Assembly (NCBI GenBank): GCA_050248735.1 | Contig: JBFWRU010000003.1 | Span: 124,001-188,000, forward strand | Reading direction: 5' to 3' | DNA from: JACKFE01 sp050248735 | Lineage (GTDB): Bacteria > Nitrospirota > Nitrospiria > Nitrospirales > UBA8639 | Length of the DNA: 64,000 bases | Shown here: piece by piece, positions 27,301-35,172 of the stretch | How the letters are laid out: each line of letters starts with the position of its first letter | How positions within the stretch are numbered: the first letter of the stretch is position 1 | Position numbers and translations under genes: made by a program | Notes under the pieces: generated by a model | Told to the model about the DNA's origin: nothing | Databases searched by the model: none | What the model saw: only the letters and a program-made list of their open reading frames with translations

Positions 27301-27676
27301 CTCTTATCCAATCAGGATCTTCAATAATAGTGCCGATTCGCTCTGGTTGAATGGAGGCAACCAATCTATCATCCTGATCCAGAATCTCTAAAATTCGAAG
27401 GTCCGGATCCCGCTGATACTCAAGGATCGCCTCTTGAATACGTGATTGATTGTACACAACTGCGGCGGCCCCAATCGTGGAAAAGGCTCTCGCTACGCCA
27501 AAAGCACGTTCAGTAAACGTTGCACGAAGAGTTTGTTGTTGTAGATAGCCGATCAATAAGGCCCAAAGAATCACCGTAATCGCGATGGCCAGGGAAAGAG
27601 TCGTCGTCACGCGAAAAAGGACACTCCCTTTCCACATCCGCACCATCCAACCAAGAGACCATCGAGACCAGTACAT
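24341..27676 (-). CDS. Membrane hybrid sensor histidine kinase (HK-REC-REC-HPt)
   Basis: A 1111-residue tripartite phosphorelay kinase of the BarA type. Two membrane helices (about 23-45 and 176-200) flank an extracytoplasmic sensor domain of about 130 residues. A PAS-like domain follows (about 290-400). HisKA is at about 420-485 with phospho-acceptor H428 in TMSHEIRTPMNGV, then an HATPase with NLVGNAIKFTESG and GTGLGLAICKQL. Two receiver domains have D718 (VVIMDMNMPGMNG) and D865 (DLVLMDCQMPEMDG). The C-terminal HPt has H1055 (AAHGLKGMAHNMG). No response regulator is adjacent, so its output partner and signal are unknown. Confidence 0.93.
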   Translation of the reverse strand: MYWSRWSLGWMVRMWKGSVLFRVTTTLSLAIAITVILWALLIGYLQQQTLRATFTERAFGVARAFSTIGAAAVVYNQSRIQEAILEYQRDPDLRILEILDQDDRLVASIQPERIGTIIEDPDWIRVKATGQEKIAIQNVEPWGGLLMLVEPLRDGDRIVAWMRIGFSLKRIQEKESTIFFAIGLVAMALMGIGTIGVRMGFRQMVPVLHKIIGKLEEVAKVTESVQESHLGQSRNEGLEETDVDQGTGKLEQLAGVAAQAADLLECRTKILHELMMTLEIKNRELARLASFPELNPNPVFEFDEDQVLTYVNPAGQHLFPDLHALGRRHPLFRDLGILTLAGQRVNKDTVIGEIKTHGQIFEAHLARLVNSHIVRLYLHDVTRRREAEELMKNTAQELEFRNRELAQSRDQALAAVKAKTEFLATMSHEIRTPMNGVIGMAGLLLETDLTPEQRKMTTTVRNSGEALLTIINDILDFSKIESGKLELEEIPFDLQACVEEVMDLLNGRAMSRNLELYSLIFPDVPTNLNGDPGRFRQILMNLVGNAIKFTESGEVSVQVLRELETEQVAVLRVQVVDTGIGIPVEQQRKLFQSFSQADSSTTRKYGGTGLGLAICKQLAERMGGTIGVISEPGRGSCFWFTVRMKKITGPFGPSAPEVELQGLRVCCVDDNQTNRMLLTHYTQAWGIEAVTVEDASQALDVLYEHLHKGMAFDVVIMDMNMPGMNGLELARVIKADPQLQYVRLILLTSVGLKGNGMLAKQAGIEGYLTKPVRKKDLQLCLGMVMGRLNLSASTSIPFFLNAEPFQDIKLQARAGRILVVDDHVVNQQLAEMMLTRLGHRVDLAGNGLEALEALSRICYDLVLMDCQMPEMDGYEATRAIRRGETSGMGLQAGEGFPHSGSSRLSHVRPQVPIVAMTANAMEGDKEKCLKAGMDDYISKPVKMDELEEKLTKWMPVQSHNPKEFSSPTHSDQEALSGAVNQSTAPQAIIDQESIPYTEDRVILDKQLLADWKAMGGNVFMAKLVDQFVHDAMLCVEQLEAGIQTDNSDILREAAHGLKGMAHNMGLSALARVAGELEKRGRDNNADSVHVLIQEAQKEFDKARQAFRSILT

Positions 27677-28486
27677 ATTGTAAATCCCCGTTTATCGACT
27701 AAATTTATGACCCGGGAAAAGTGAAATGATTGATGGAGTCGACGAACAATAGCCCCAGGAAAACACGGAAATCCACGTATCTTCTCGGTTTTTCGTGTGT
27801 AATTCTAAAAAGAACCGGGTGAGGAAAAACGAGTATTAACTGAGCTTAAGAGAAAGGAGTTGGGGAAACAATCCACAATCCTTTATGGAGAACCGATATC
27901 AACAAGAACCTTTCATTCCGCAGGAATGACAAGAGGCGAAGGAGATCACCCAAGACTTCATGCCAGACATGTACTTGGTAGGTTCCTGGTGGAACGTGGT
28001 CGGTATGAAAAGCGCCCGAAGAGTCGGTAACCAAACAATAGGGATGGCAAAGACCACGAGACTGCCTTCCATGAACATATGCAGATCACCTCCCATGGTC
28101 GAACGCCCCCAGCTACCCTAAGTGTTTTGGCAATCGGTAATCCGATGAGGCACTTAAGCCATGTTAAAAACGTTCGTCTTTCTAACTTGATACGCGTGTT
28201 GGAAAGAATATGTTCAAACGGATTTCTTGTCTTCGCACTACCCAAGAACACTCCAGACGGAATCTTCCATCCTCAAAAGTTCCCAAAGACTCCATCATTC
28301 CATGGAATATCGGGGGAATCACAAAGCAACGTTTCCGTTTATTAGCGGAATTACGAAAGGAGGGATTACTGACAGGGAGGGAATATTAAGTCAAACGAAT
28401 AAAAATGCTTAAGGGACTATATAAGACTGAAAAAACCGGAGGGAGGTGTTACACGCAGCCCATTTCACGAATGCGCTACCACACCG
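27677..28486. other. Long intergenic region with a gene remnant
   Basis: About 810 bases between the hybrid kinase and panB without an intact gene. The middle part carries a decayed frame on the minus strand, listed separately. An inverted repeat around 28475-28497 (GCTACCAC with GTGATAGC) overlaps the panB stop and could end the panB transcript, although no T-tract follows. The rest shows nothing recognisable. Confidence 0.55.
27935..28110 (-). pseudogene. Frameshifted remnant of a carboxypeptidase-regulatory-like domain protein
   Basis: Two minus-strand frames join into one family-like sequence. Frame one gives GDLHMFMEGSLVVFA (about 28041-28088). One base appears missing, after which the next frame gives HPYCLVTDSSGAFHTDHVPP, then GTYQVHVWHEVLGD (about 27947-28046). 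The pattern (C-D-x-H, then HPY-VTD-GxF, then VPPGTY-VWHE-LG) is that of exported carboxypeptidase-regulatory-like or cupredoxin-associated proteins, where the first residue here (Gly) would normally be Cys. No intact start is visible and the upstream sequence is full of stops. A sequencing error alone would not restore a full gene. Confidence 0.6.
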
Positions 28487-29275
28487 TTAGTGATAGCTTT
28501 CATGATCGGTGGGAAACTTTCCGGTTTCAACCTCTTCTCGAAATCGTTGCAGCGCTTGAAGGGCATCGGCTTTCAAATGACCATAGGGCTTAACAAATTT
28601 TGGGACGAAGTCATCATATAGCCCTAGAAGATCGTACAATACGAGGACTTGTCCATCACAATGGGGACCGGCTCCAATCCCAATCGTGGGAACAGACAAT
28701 AGGCCCGTGATCTGTTTGGCCAACGAGGCAGGGATACATTCCAAAACAACGGCAAACACCCCTGCTTGCTCCAAGGCCTTCGCATCCTCCACAAGGCTCT
28801 CTGCTTCTTCCGGCCCTTTGCCTTTGACCTTGTAACCACCGGATTGATTCACGGATTGCGGAGTCATTCCGACATGCCCCATGACGGGTATCCCGAAACC
28901 GGTCATCGCCTCGACCCGATCCACCACCAAACGGCCTCCTTCAATTTTGACGGCCGCCGCACCTGCCTGCAAAAATTGTCCTGCATGACGAACCGCTTCT
29001 TCCACGCTCACCTGGTAAGACATGAACGGCATATCCCCAATAATCAACGCCTGGTGAGCTGCTCGAGCCACCACCTGGGTATGATAGAGCATCTCATCCA
29101 TCGTCACTGACAAAGTATTCGCATGACCTTGCACCACCATCCCCAATGAGTCCCCCACCAAAATCACTTCCAACCCGGCCTGTTCAACGATTCGAGTAAA
29201 GAGTGCATCATACGCGGTGACGACCGTGAGTTTTTTACCGGAATTTTTGTATTGTTGAAATTCAGGGATGTTCAT
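28487..29275 (-). CDS. panB: 3-methyl-2-oxobutanoate hydroxymethyltransferase
   Basis: First committed step of pantothenate synthesis: ketopantoate from alpha-ketoisovalerate and methylene-tetrahydrofolate. The start at ATG 29273-29275 (MNIPEFQQYKNSGKKL) fits the family and has GAGGT upstream. Landmarks are VTAYDALFTRIVEQAG, VGDSLGMVVQGHANTLSVT, AVKIEGG, MGHVGMTPQSVNQSGGYKVK, IGIGAGPHCDGQVLVLYDLLG. Length 262 residues is normal. It lies 28 bases after folD, which handles the one-carbon donor, and the two are probably co-transcribed. Confidence 0.95.
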   Translation of the reverse strand: MNIPEFQQYKNSGKKLTVVTAYDALFTRIVEQAGLEVILVGDSLGMVVQGHANTLSVTMDEMLYHTQVVARAAHQALIIGDMPFMSYQVSVEEAVRHAGQFLQAGAAAVKIEGGRLVVDRVEAMTGFGIPVMGHVGMTPQSVNQSGGYKVKGKGPEEAESLVEDAKALEQAGVFAVVLECIPASLAKQITGLLSVPTIGIGAGPHCDGQVLVLYDLLGLYDDFVPKFVKPYGHLKADALQALQRFREEVETGKFPTDHESYH

Positions 29276-29303
29276 CAGGACCTCAAATACCCGTGACCTT
29301 CGA

Positions 29304-30161
29304 TTATTTCTCTGCCATCCGCTGCGCAGACTCCAACGTGTTCTGTAACAGCATGGCAATCGTCATCGGCCCCACACCTCCAGGAACCGGGGAGATCCAT
29401 CCAGCCCGTTCCTTGACTCGATCAAAATCCACATCTCCCACCAGTTTCCCATCGGCCAGTCGATTAATCCCGACATCAATGACCATCGCGCCCTCTTTAA
29501 CCATGTCGGCTGTCACAAAATGAGGTTTCCCAATCGCGGCGATGACGATATCCGCCTCGCGCACGACTCCGGAAAGATCCTTGGTTCGTGAATGACAAAT
29601 GGTGACCGTGGCATGACGGTGCAACAGCAACATTGCAACCGGTTTCCCAACAATATTACTTCTGCCTATCACCACCGCTCGTTTTCCGGCAATGGCTTCA
29701 CCGGTAGAATCAATCATATGGATCACACCTTTTGGAGTACACGGCACGAATACCGGATCACCTTCAACCAAACGCCCGACATTGAAGGGGTGAAACCCGT
29801 CGGCGTCCTTTTCTGGCGAGACAGCCTGTAGGATCACTTTGGTGTCTATGTGAGAGGGAAGGGGTAACTGCACCAGAATGCCGTGAATCCGGGTATCGGC
29901 ATTCATCTGGTTGATAAGGTCCAGCAGATCATGCTGAGTCGTCGAAGCCGGAAGACGATGTTCCTGTGGATACAGCCCCGCCTTTTCACAGGCCAGCTTT
30001 TTGTTTTTGACATAAACGGCTGATGCGGGATCATCCCCCACCAACACGGCAGCTAAACCCGGCCTGATGCCGGACATACGATTCAAGTCTTGGACCCCTT
30101 GGGCAATGCATTCCCGAAGGGTGAGCGCCAAGGCCTTACCATCAATAATCGATGCCGACAC
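29304..30161 (-). CDS. folD: Methylenetetrahydrofolate dehydrogenase / cyclohydrolase
   Basis: Interconverts methylene-, methenyl- and formyl-tetrahydrofolate. The 285 residues include VGDDPASAVYVKNKKLACEK (catalytic Tyr and Lys), VQLPLPSHID, PEKDADGFHPFNVGRL, the Rossmann motif VVIGRSNIVGKPVAMLLL and PVPGGVGPMTIAMLL near the end. Its neighbour panB consumes methylene-tetrahydrofolate, so the pair makes metabolic sense. It is divergent from the NHL-propeller gene; the 224-base gap should hold both promoters. Confidence 0.96.
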   Translation of the reverse strand: MSASIIDGKALALTLRECIAQGVQDLNRMSGIRPGLAAVLVGDDPASAVYVKNKKLACEKAGLYPQEHRLPASTTQHDLLDLINQMNADTRIHGILVQLPLPSHIDTKVILQAVSPEKDADGFHPFNVGRLVEGDPVFVPCTPKGVIHMIDSTGEAIAGKRAVVIGRSNIVGKPVAMLLLHRHATVTICHSRTKDLSGVVREADIVIAAIGKPHFVTADMVKEGAMVIDVGINRLADGKLVGDVDFDRVKERAGWISPVPGGVGPMTIAMLLQNTLESAQRMAEK

Positions 30162-30385
30162 GATCCTGCCTCCTCAAGAAAAAATCAAATGATATCCTTT
30201 GGAATTTTGCAAACTGTTTCACGATATCAGGCGACCAAAACCTCGTCAATGAAACTCTCGACCCTTTCCTTGACACCCTCGGAAACCCTCTCTTACCATG
30301 CTCTATGTCACCAATGTCTTTCCGGTCTTGCACACCATCGCTCCCATCGTCCATCCGTTCAGGTGAATTTACCACGAGGGTTCCC

Positions 30386-31336
30386 ATGTGTGTTCGATAT
30401 TCTTTAATGGTCATTTTGCTCTTTATGACCTTTGCCTCCCCGCTGAATGCCAACCAAATTGCAAATCTCGCCTTTCCCCAACATATGATTGCCGATGAAG
30501 ATGCCACCTACTTCATTGCCAATGCGAACGGGGACCCAGGCAATCGGGAGAATAAAGGATTCATCACCAAAGTGAATAAGGACGGAGAAGTGACAAACCT
30601 CCACTTTATCCAGGGAGGAGTCAATTCGGTCACGCTGCATTCCCCGAACGGAATGGCCATCGTCGGTGAGGTTCTCTATGTCGCCGACCTGGATACCATT
30701 CGTGGATTCCACAAATATACCGGCGAACCGGTTGTAACCATTCCCTTTACTCAACAACACTGTCAGTCGCTTACAGGCCTGGCCTCGGATGTCGAGGGAA
30801 CATTATTTGTTTCGGACACGGATACTAACAGCATTTACCGATTGGATCCTTCCAACGATTATGCGATTTCCCTGTTGATTCGGCACGAGAGCCTGTCTCA
30901 TCCCCATGGCATTGCGATTCATCCGCGATCAGGCCACTTGATGGGAGTGGGTTGGGATGATGGAAAAATTTTTGAAATTGACGAAAAGGGCATTATCCAT
31001 GAACTCTTTGTGAATTCATTTTTCTCCGGTGGATTTTATAATCTGGACGGCATCGATTTCGATCAATACGGCACGATGTATGTCTCTGATATGACTGCCG
31101 GAAAAGTGTGGCGGATCAGAAATAATCAGAAAAAAGAAGTGATCGCGGAGTTCTTGATTTCTCCTTCCGGCCTGGCCATCGACCGGGCCAACCATTTGAT
31201 CCTGGTCCCTTATTTGTATGCAAATGGAGCGGAAATCAATGGATTGGAGCGTCCATCGAACACCAACACCAAGAAAAAGTCACGGAACTTGTCCGATTAC
31301 GGCATGGGTTGGCTCAAGAAAGACGAACCACAATGA
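30386..31336 (+). CDS. Exported NHL/SMP-30-type beta-propeller protein
   Basis: A 316-residue protein with a Sec signal peptide (MCVRYSLMVILLFMTFASPLNA). The start at ATG 30386-30388 is chosen because the signal begins there and GAGGG lies upstream; the longer open frame runs into the folD promoter. The mature part repeats propeller blades such as GTLFVSDTDTNSIYRLD, GHLMGVGWDDGKIFEID and GTMYVSDMTAGKVWRI, the NHL pattern. A periplasmic binding or lactonase-like role is possible, but no catalytic residues can be assigned. Its stop overlaps the next start (ATGA). Confidence 0.78.
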   Translation: MCVRYSLMVILLFMTFASPLNANQIANLAFPQHMIADEDATYFIANANGDPGNRENKGFITKVNKDGEVTNLHFIQGGVNSVTLHSPNGMAIVGEVLYVADLDTIRGFHKYTGEPVVTIPFTQQHCQSLTGLASDVEGTLFVSDTDTNSIYRLDPSNDYAISLLIRHESLSHPHGIAIHPRSGHLMGVGWDDGKIFEIDEKGIIHELFVNSFFSGGFYNLDGIDFDQYGTMYVSDMTAGKVWRIRNNQKKEVIAEFLISPSGLAIDRANHLILVPYLYANGAEINGLERPSNTNTKKKSRNLSDYGMGWLKKDEPQ

Positions 31337-31995
31337 GCAAGTGCCTGTATTGCCATCAACGCAAAGGCAAGCGCGCTTGCCCTGCCTTACAGGGAGTGAT
31401 TTGCAGCATCTGTTGCGGGACCCACCGGCTGACCAATATCAGCTGTCCGGCTTCCTGCCCCTTTCTCGAACCCAATGACGACTATCAGCAAAAACGAATC
31501 GGGGGACATTTTGAACAGGAACGCCGTTCCTTCTACAAGGAACTCCTCGCCTTCGCAGGGGATCCGGCCACGGAGGTCTTTTACGTCTTCGAGGCGTTGG
31601 CCTTTCGATTCTTTCAGGATCGTCGCGATGCCCAAGATCAGGATGTGTTAGCAGGCATCCAAAGTCTACGGAATGGCTATAGCCTCATCCATGTCCCGGA
31701 ATCTGCACTTCCGGCATTTGGAGAAGAGTTGAAAAAAGAATTTAAAGTATTCGGGGAACGTCAGGCCCTTGATCCCCTTATTGTGACCGAAGTCCTGGAT
31801 CGGGCCCAGAAGTTTATCCGGAAATTTTCCGGAACTCACCTGCGATCCAACCGATTTTTACAGGGTCTCTTGGGATATGTCCGTGAACGTCATCCGGATG
31901 TGGCGGAACAACTCGCCCGTCAAACAGGAGCCGGCGGGCGAATTGTCATCCCGAGCGGCTTTCAATACGAACCCGAGGCTCCCACTTCGCTATAA
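31333..31995 (+). CDS. Cys-rich zinc-binding protein of unknown function
   Basis: A 220-residue cytoplasmic protein. The first 45 residues hold eight Cys (4, 7, 16, 24, 27, 28, 38, 42) and two His, in CLYCHQRKGKRACP, VICSICCGTHR and ISCPASCPFLEP; this suggests two zinc sites or a treble-clef-like fold. The rest (about 55-210) is alpha-helical with no recognised domain. It begins inside the stop codon of the NHL-propeller gene (ATGA), so translation is coupled. I do not recognise a specific family. Confidence 0.75.
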   Translation: MSKCLYCHQRKGKRACPALQGVICSICCGTHRLTNISCPASCPFLEPNDDYQQKRIGGHFEQERRSFYKELLAFAGDPATEVFYVFEALAFRFFQDRRDAQDQDVLAGIQSLRNGYSLIHVPESALPAFGEELKKEFKVFGERQALDPLIVTEVLDRAQKFIRKFSGTHLRSNRFLQGLLGYVRERHPDVAEQLARQTGAGGRIVIPSGFQYEPEAPTSL

Positions 31996-32024
31996 AGAAA
32001 GATTTCCACCGGCATCAGGTGGAA
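31992..32024 (-). terminator. Rho-independent terminator of ppiA
   Basis: Inverted repeat TTCCACC (32004-32010) and GGTGGAA (32018-32024) with a 7-base loop. Read on the minus strand the hairpin is followed by ATCTTTCTTT, a T-rich tail, nine bases after the ppiA stop. It overlaps the 3' end of the rightward Cys-rich gene, so it may also stop that transcript. Confidence 0.55.
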
Positions 32025-32032
32025 TCGACAAC

Positions 32033-32656
32033 CTATTCCATGATCTCGATGGTCATTTCAATTCTCTCCAACGGATTATCCCGCAAATCACGGGGCTGAT
32101 TCACAATCGTATCGGCCAGCTCAACGCCCTTCACAACCTCTCCGAAAATCGTGTATTGCCCGTCCAAATGTGGAGCTTTGTCCACCATGATAAAAAACTG
32201 AGAACCGGCGCTATTGGGATCAGCCGTTCGCGCTGCCGACAAAATGCCTTTTTCATGCGGCACACGGCTGAATTCGGCTGGCAGAGTATAGCCCGGTCCC
32301 CCGGTTCCGTACTTACTCCGGTTACTGGGATCCTTGGTCAATGGATCTCCTCCCTGGATCATGAAACCCGGAATCACCCGATGAAAAATCGTGCCGTTAA
32401 AAAATCCAGACTTGGCAAGCTTCACAAAACTTTCTACATGTTTCGGGGCCAGATCGGGAAAAAGGACGATTTCCATTTCTCCAAACTTCGTCTTGAGAAT
32501 CGCCCGCGGAGCCTTGGCCGTTGCATCTTTTTCCGCCACCTCTGCCCAAACAGGAGCAGTCCAGAGGGAACCACCTAGGAGGGCCGTAATTCCCATAGCG
32601 ATCACCAACACCCGAAAAGACCGTATTACTTCACACCTTTGACGACTCGATTTCAT
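32033..32656 (-). CDS. ppiA: Exported cyclophilin-type peptidyl-prolyl isomerase
   Basis: Cis-trans prolyl isomerase helping folding in the periplasm. A 38-residue signal peptide (hydrophobic LVIAMGITALLGG, cleavage near VWA-EVA) precedes a cyclophilin domain of about 160 residues. Active-site landmarks are FHRVIPGFMIQGGDP (catalytic Arg), SAGSQFFIMVDKAPHLDG and YTIFGEVVKGVELAD. The short bacterial form. It lies 45 bases after rnc. Confidence 0.94.
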   Translation of the reverse strand: MKSSRQRCEVIRSFRVLVIAMGITALLGGSLWTAPVWAEVAEKDATAKAPRAILKTKFGEMEIVLFPDLAPKHVESFVKLAKSGFFNGTIFHRVIPGFMIQGGDPLTKDPSNRSKYGTGGPGYTLPAEFSRVPHEKGILSAARTADPNSAGSQFFIMVDKAPHLDGQYTIFGEVVKGVELADTIVNQPRDLRDNPLERIEMTIEIME

Positions 32657-32701
32657 GCGAACTCCTCCTTTTTATGATCCATAAAGAGTAAAAGAAAATA
32701 T

Positions 32702-33400
32702 TCACTCGACCAATGATTGGCCTCGCTCAATCGCTTGCTGTGCCGCCTGTTGTTCTGCTTCTTTTTTAGTCCTTCCCTGGCCTTCACCCAAGATCACTCC
32801 GCCCACCAGCACGTCAACCAAAAATGTTTTTTCATGGTCAGGCCCGGTTTCTCGAATCAATCGGTAGATAGGGGTACTCCCTTGTTGATGGGCCCACTCC
32901 TGAAGCCGGGTTTTATAATCACTCCGGATGGATGGCAGCTTTCCTCGTTGAATTTTATCAAATTCCGGCTCTAGCATGCGCCGGATCACCAGACGGGCGG
33001 CTTCGATCCCTCCATCAAGATACACCGCCCCTATGACGGCTTCAAGAGCATTCGCCAATAAAGAAGGCTTTTTTCGGCCATGGGTGGTTTCTTCGCCTCG
33101 CCCCAATTTCAACCATGACCCCACATTCATCCGTTCAGCAGCCTGGGCCAGCGCCGCACGGCTAATAAGTCCTGCCCGCATCTTCGAAAGCTCGCCTTCC
33201 GAGGATTGAGGGAATTTTTCGGCCACACTCTCACTAATGACCAGACCCAGGACGGCATCCCCCAAAAACTCCAATCGTTCATTATGTGGAAGCTGACTTT
33301 CCGAAGGGGAGGAAGAAGCAGATCGATGGGTTAAAGCCTGAAGCAGGAGGGTCGGATCACGAAATGCGTACCGTAAGGAGTCTTGAATGTCCTGAACCAT
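32702..33400 (-). CDS. rnc: Ribonuclease III
   Basis: Double-strand-specific endonuclease for rRNA and mRNA processing. The start is placed at ATG 33398-33400 (MVQDIQDSLRYAFRDPTLL) by family length; no good ribosome binding site supports it and the frame stays open for 27 more codons. The signature NERLEFLGDAVLGLVISE and the metal Glu in NALEAVIGAVYLDGG are intact. A dsRNA-binding domain (about 155-230, ending GQGRTKKEAEQQAAQQAIE) closes the protein. It follows fabF, as in many genomes with a fab-rnc order. Confidence 0.94.
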   Translation of the reverse strand: MVQDIQDSLRYAFRDPTLLLQALTHRSASSSPSESQLPHNERLEFLGDAVLGLVISESVAEKFPQSSEGELSKMRAGLISRAALAQAAERMNVGSWLKLGRGEETTHGRKKPSLLANALEAVIGAVYLDGGIEAARLVIRRMLEPEFDKIQRGKLPSIRSDYKTRLQEWAHQQGSTPIYRLIRETGPDHEKTFLVDVLVGGVILGEGQGRTKKEAEQQAAQQAIERGQSLVE

Positions 33401-33523
33401 CGAACCAAAGAAGAGGAAAGAAGCCGTAGCCCCGATCATGAACCCGTCAAAAGGAATTCGTCGGAAATAAAAAGCCCCCACAACCCAATTGAAACAATAT
33501 TTTTATATCTAGCATGTCTTACC

Positions 33524-34783
33524 CTAGACTTCTGCAGGCCAACGCCGAAACACCAGGCAGGCATTGACCCCACCAAAACCAAACGCATTCGAGATGGCAA
33601 TATCGAGAGAACAGGACCGGGCTTGGTTGGGCACATAATCCAGATCGCACTCAGGGTCAGGATTCTCAAGGTTGATGGTAGGAGGAATCATCCCCTTATG
33701 AAGAGCCAGGATGGAAAACACGGCTTCGATTCCCCCGGCCGCTCCCAACAGATGACCTGTCATCGATTTCGTGGAGGAGACGGGAATAGAATACGCGTAT
33801 TCCCCAAACACTTGTTTAATGACTTGGGATTCCACTCGATCGGCAAACGTGGATGTCGCATGTGCGTTGATATACCCGACAGCGCGTTTTTCTATTTCAG
33901 CCTCCTGGATGGCCCTTTCCATGCAAACGACTGCCCCTCCGCCATCATCAGGCGGGGCGGTAATGTGAAAAGCGTCGCTATTCATCGCATATCCAATCAC
34001 TTCCGCATAAATTCGGGCTCCTCGGGCCAGAGCATGGTCAAGGTCCTCAAGAATCAATACCCCAGCCCCTTCGCCAATCACAAATCCATCCCGGTCTTTG
34101 TCAAAGGGACGGCTGGCTTGTTGAGGTTCCTGATTACGACGGGAAAGGGCTTTGGCAGCGGCAAAACCGGCAACGGCTGTCGAACAAATAGTTGATTCCG
34201 CCCCGCCGACGATCATGACATCGGCATCCCCCCGTTGAATCAACCGGTAGCCTTCCCCGATACAATGATTCCCCGTGGCACACGCCGTGACCGAACAGGC
34301 ATTAGGACCTTTGGCTCCGAATCGAATCGCTACCTGCCCGGAAGCCAGGTTGATGATGACCATGGGAATAAAGAAAGGGGAGACCCGATCCGGCCCACGC
34401 TCCATCAACACTTTATGATAATGTTCAATGGCAGGAAGACCACCGATTCCGGCCCCGACATAGACTCCAACGCGGTCCGCAGATTCGGCCGACACGGTGA
34501 ACTTCGCATCATCCATCGCCTCCTGGCTGGCGGCTACCGCGAAATGGATGAATGTATCCATCTTTTTGATTTCTTTTTTCTCGATATACGCCCCAGGGTC
34601 AAAATTCTTCACCTCGCCGGCAATTTGTACCGGAAATTGACTGGCATCAAATCGAGTAATAGGCCCGATTCCCGATTGTCCCTGACAGAGTTTTTCCCAG
34701 GTTTTTGGCACACCGATATCCAAAGGCGTGACCAATCCCAATCCCGTAACCACTACACGACGCAGGGTGATATGTTTGCTCAT
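33524..34783 (-). CDS. fabF: 3-oxoacyl-ACP synthase II
   Basis: Condensing enzyme for fatty-acid elongation. The 419 residues carry the catalytic C168 (SVTACATGNHCIG) and the two His, in NAHATSTFADRVE and KSMTGHLLGAAGGIEA. FGFGGVNACLVFRR near the end is typical. It follows acpP by 94 bases; the acpP-fabF pair is one of the most conserved in bacteria. Confidence 0.96.
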   Translation of the reverse strand: MSKHITLRRVVVTGLGLVTPLDIGVPKTWEKLCQGQSGIGPITRFDASQFPVQIAGEVKNFDPGAYIEKKEIKKMDTFIHFAVAASQEAMDDAKFTVSAESADRVGVYVGAGIGGLPAIEHYHKVLMERGPDRVSPFFIPMVIINLASGQVAIRFGAKGPNACSVTACATGNHCIGEGYRLIQRGDADVMIVGGAESTICSTAVAGFAAAKALSRRNQEPQQASRPFDKDRDGFVIGEGAGVLILEDLDHALARGARIYAEVIGYAMNSDAFHITAPPDDGGGAVVCMERAIQEAEIEKRAVGYINAHATSTFADRVESQVIKQVFGEYAYSIPVSSTKSMTGHLLGAAGGIEAVFSILALHKGMIPPTINLENPDPECDLDYVPNQARSCSLDIAISNAFGFGGVNACLVFRRWPAEV

Positions 34784-34877
34784 AACTCCATGATTCGGTT
34801 CAATATGAGACGAAGGCCCGGCCCACGGCTTACAGACGACCCAACCGATTCACAGCCAGGATTCAAGAAGAGGAAAG

Positions 34878-35108
34878 TCAGCCTTTTTCCTTGATAAAAT
34901 CAATGGCCGCTCCAACCGTTTGAATTTTTTCGGCATCCTCATCGGGAATTTCAATTTCAAACTCTTCTTCCAGGGCCATGACTAACTCGACCGTATCTAA
35001 CGAGTCGGCCCCTAAATCTTCTACGAATTTGGCTTCGGGAACCACATCGTCCTCTTCCACCCCTAATTGCTCTGCAATAATCTTCTTCACGCGTTCTTCA
35101 ACTGCCAT
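34878..35108 (-). CDS. acpP: Acyl carrier protein
   Basis: A 76-residue acidic carrier of acyl chains on 4'-phosphopantetheine. The attachment Ser is S36 in LGADSLDTVELVMALEEEF. GGAGG precedes the start by a few bases. Position between fabG and fabF is canonical. Confidence 0.98.
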   Translation of the reverse strand: MAVEERVKKIIAEQLGVEEDDVVPEAKFVEDLGADSLDTVELVMALEEEFEIEIPDEDAEKIQTVGAAIDFIKEKG

Positions 35109-35172
35109 TCGGCACCTCCTTCAAATTGATCTTATGAACTGAATCGATTGAGGGGATTTTTTCCCGCTCGCA

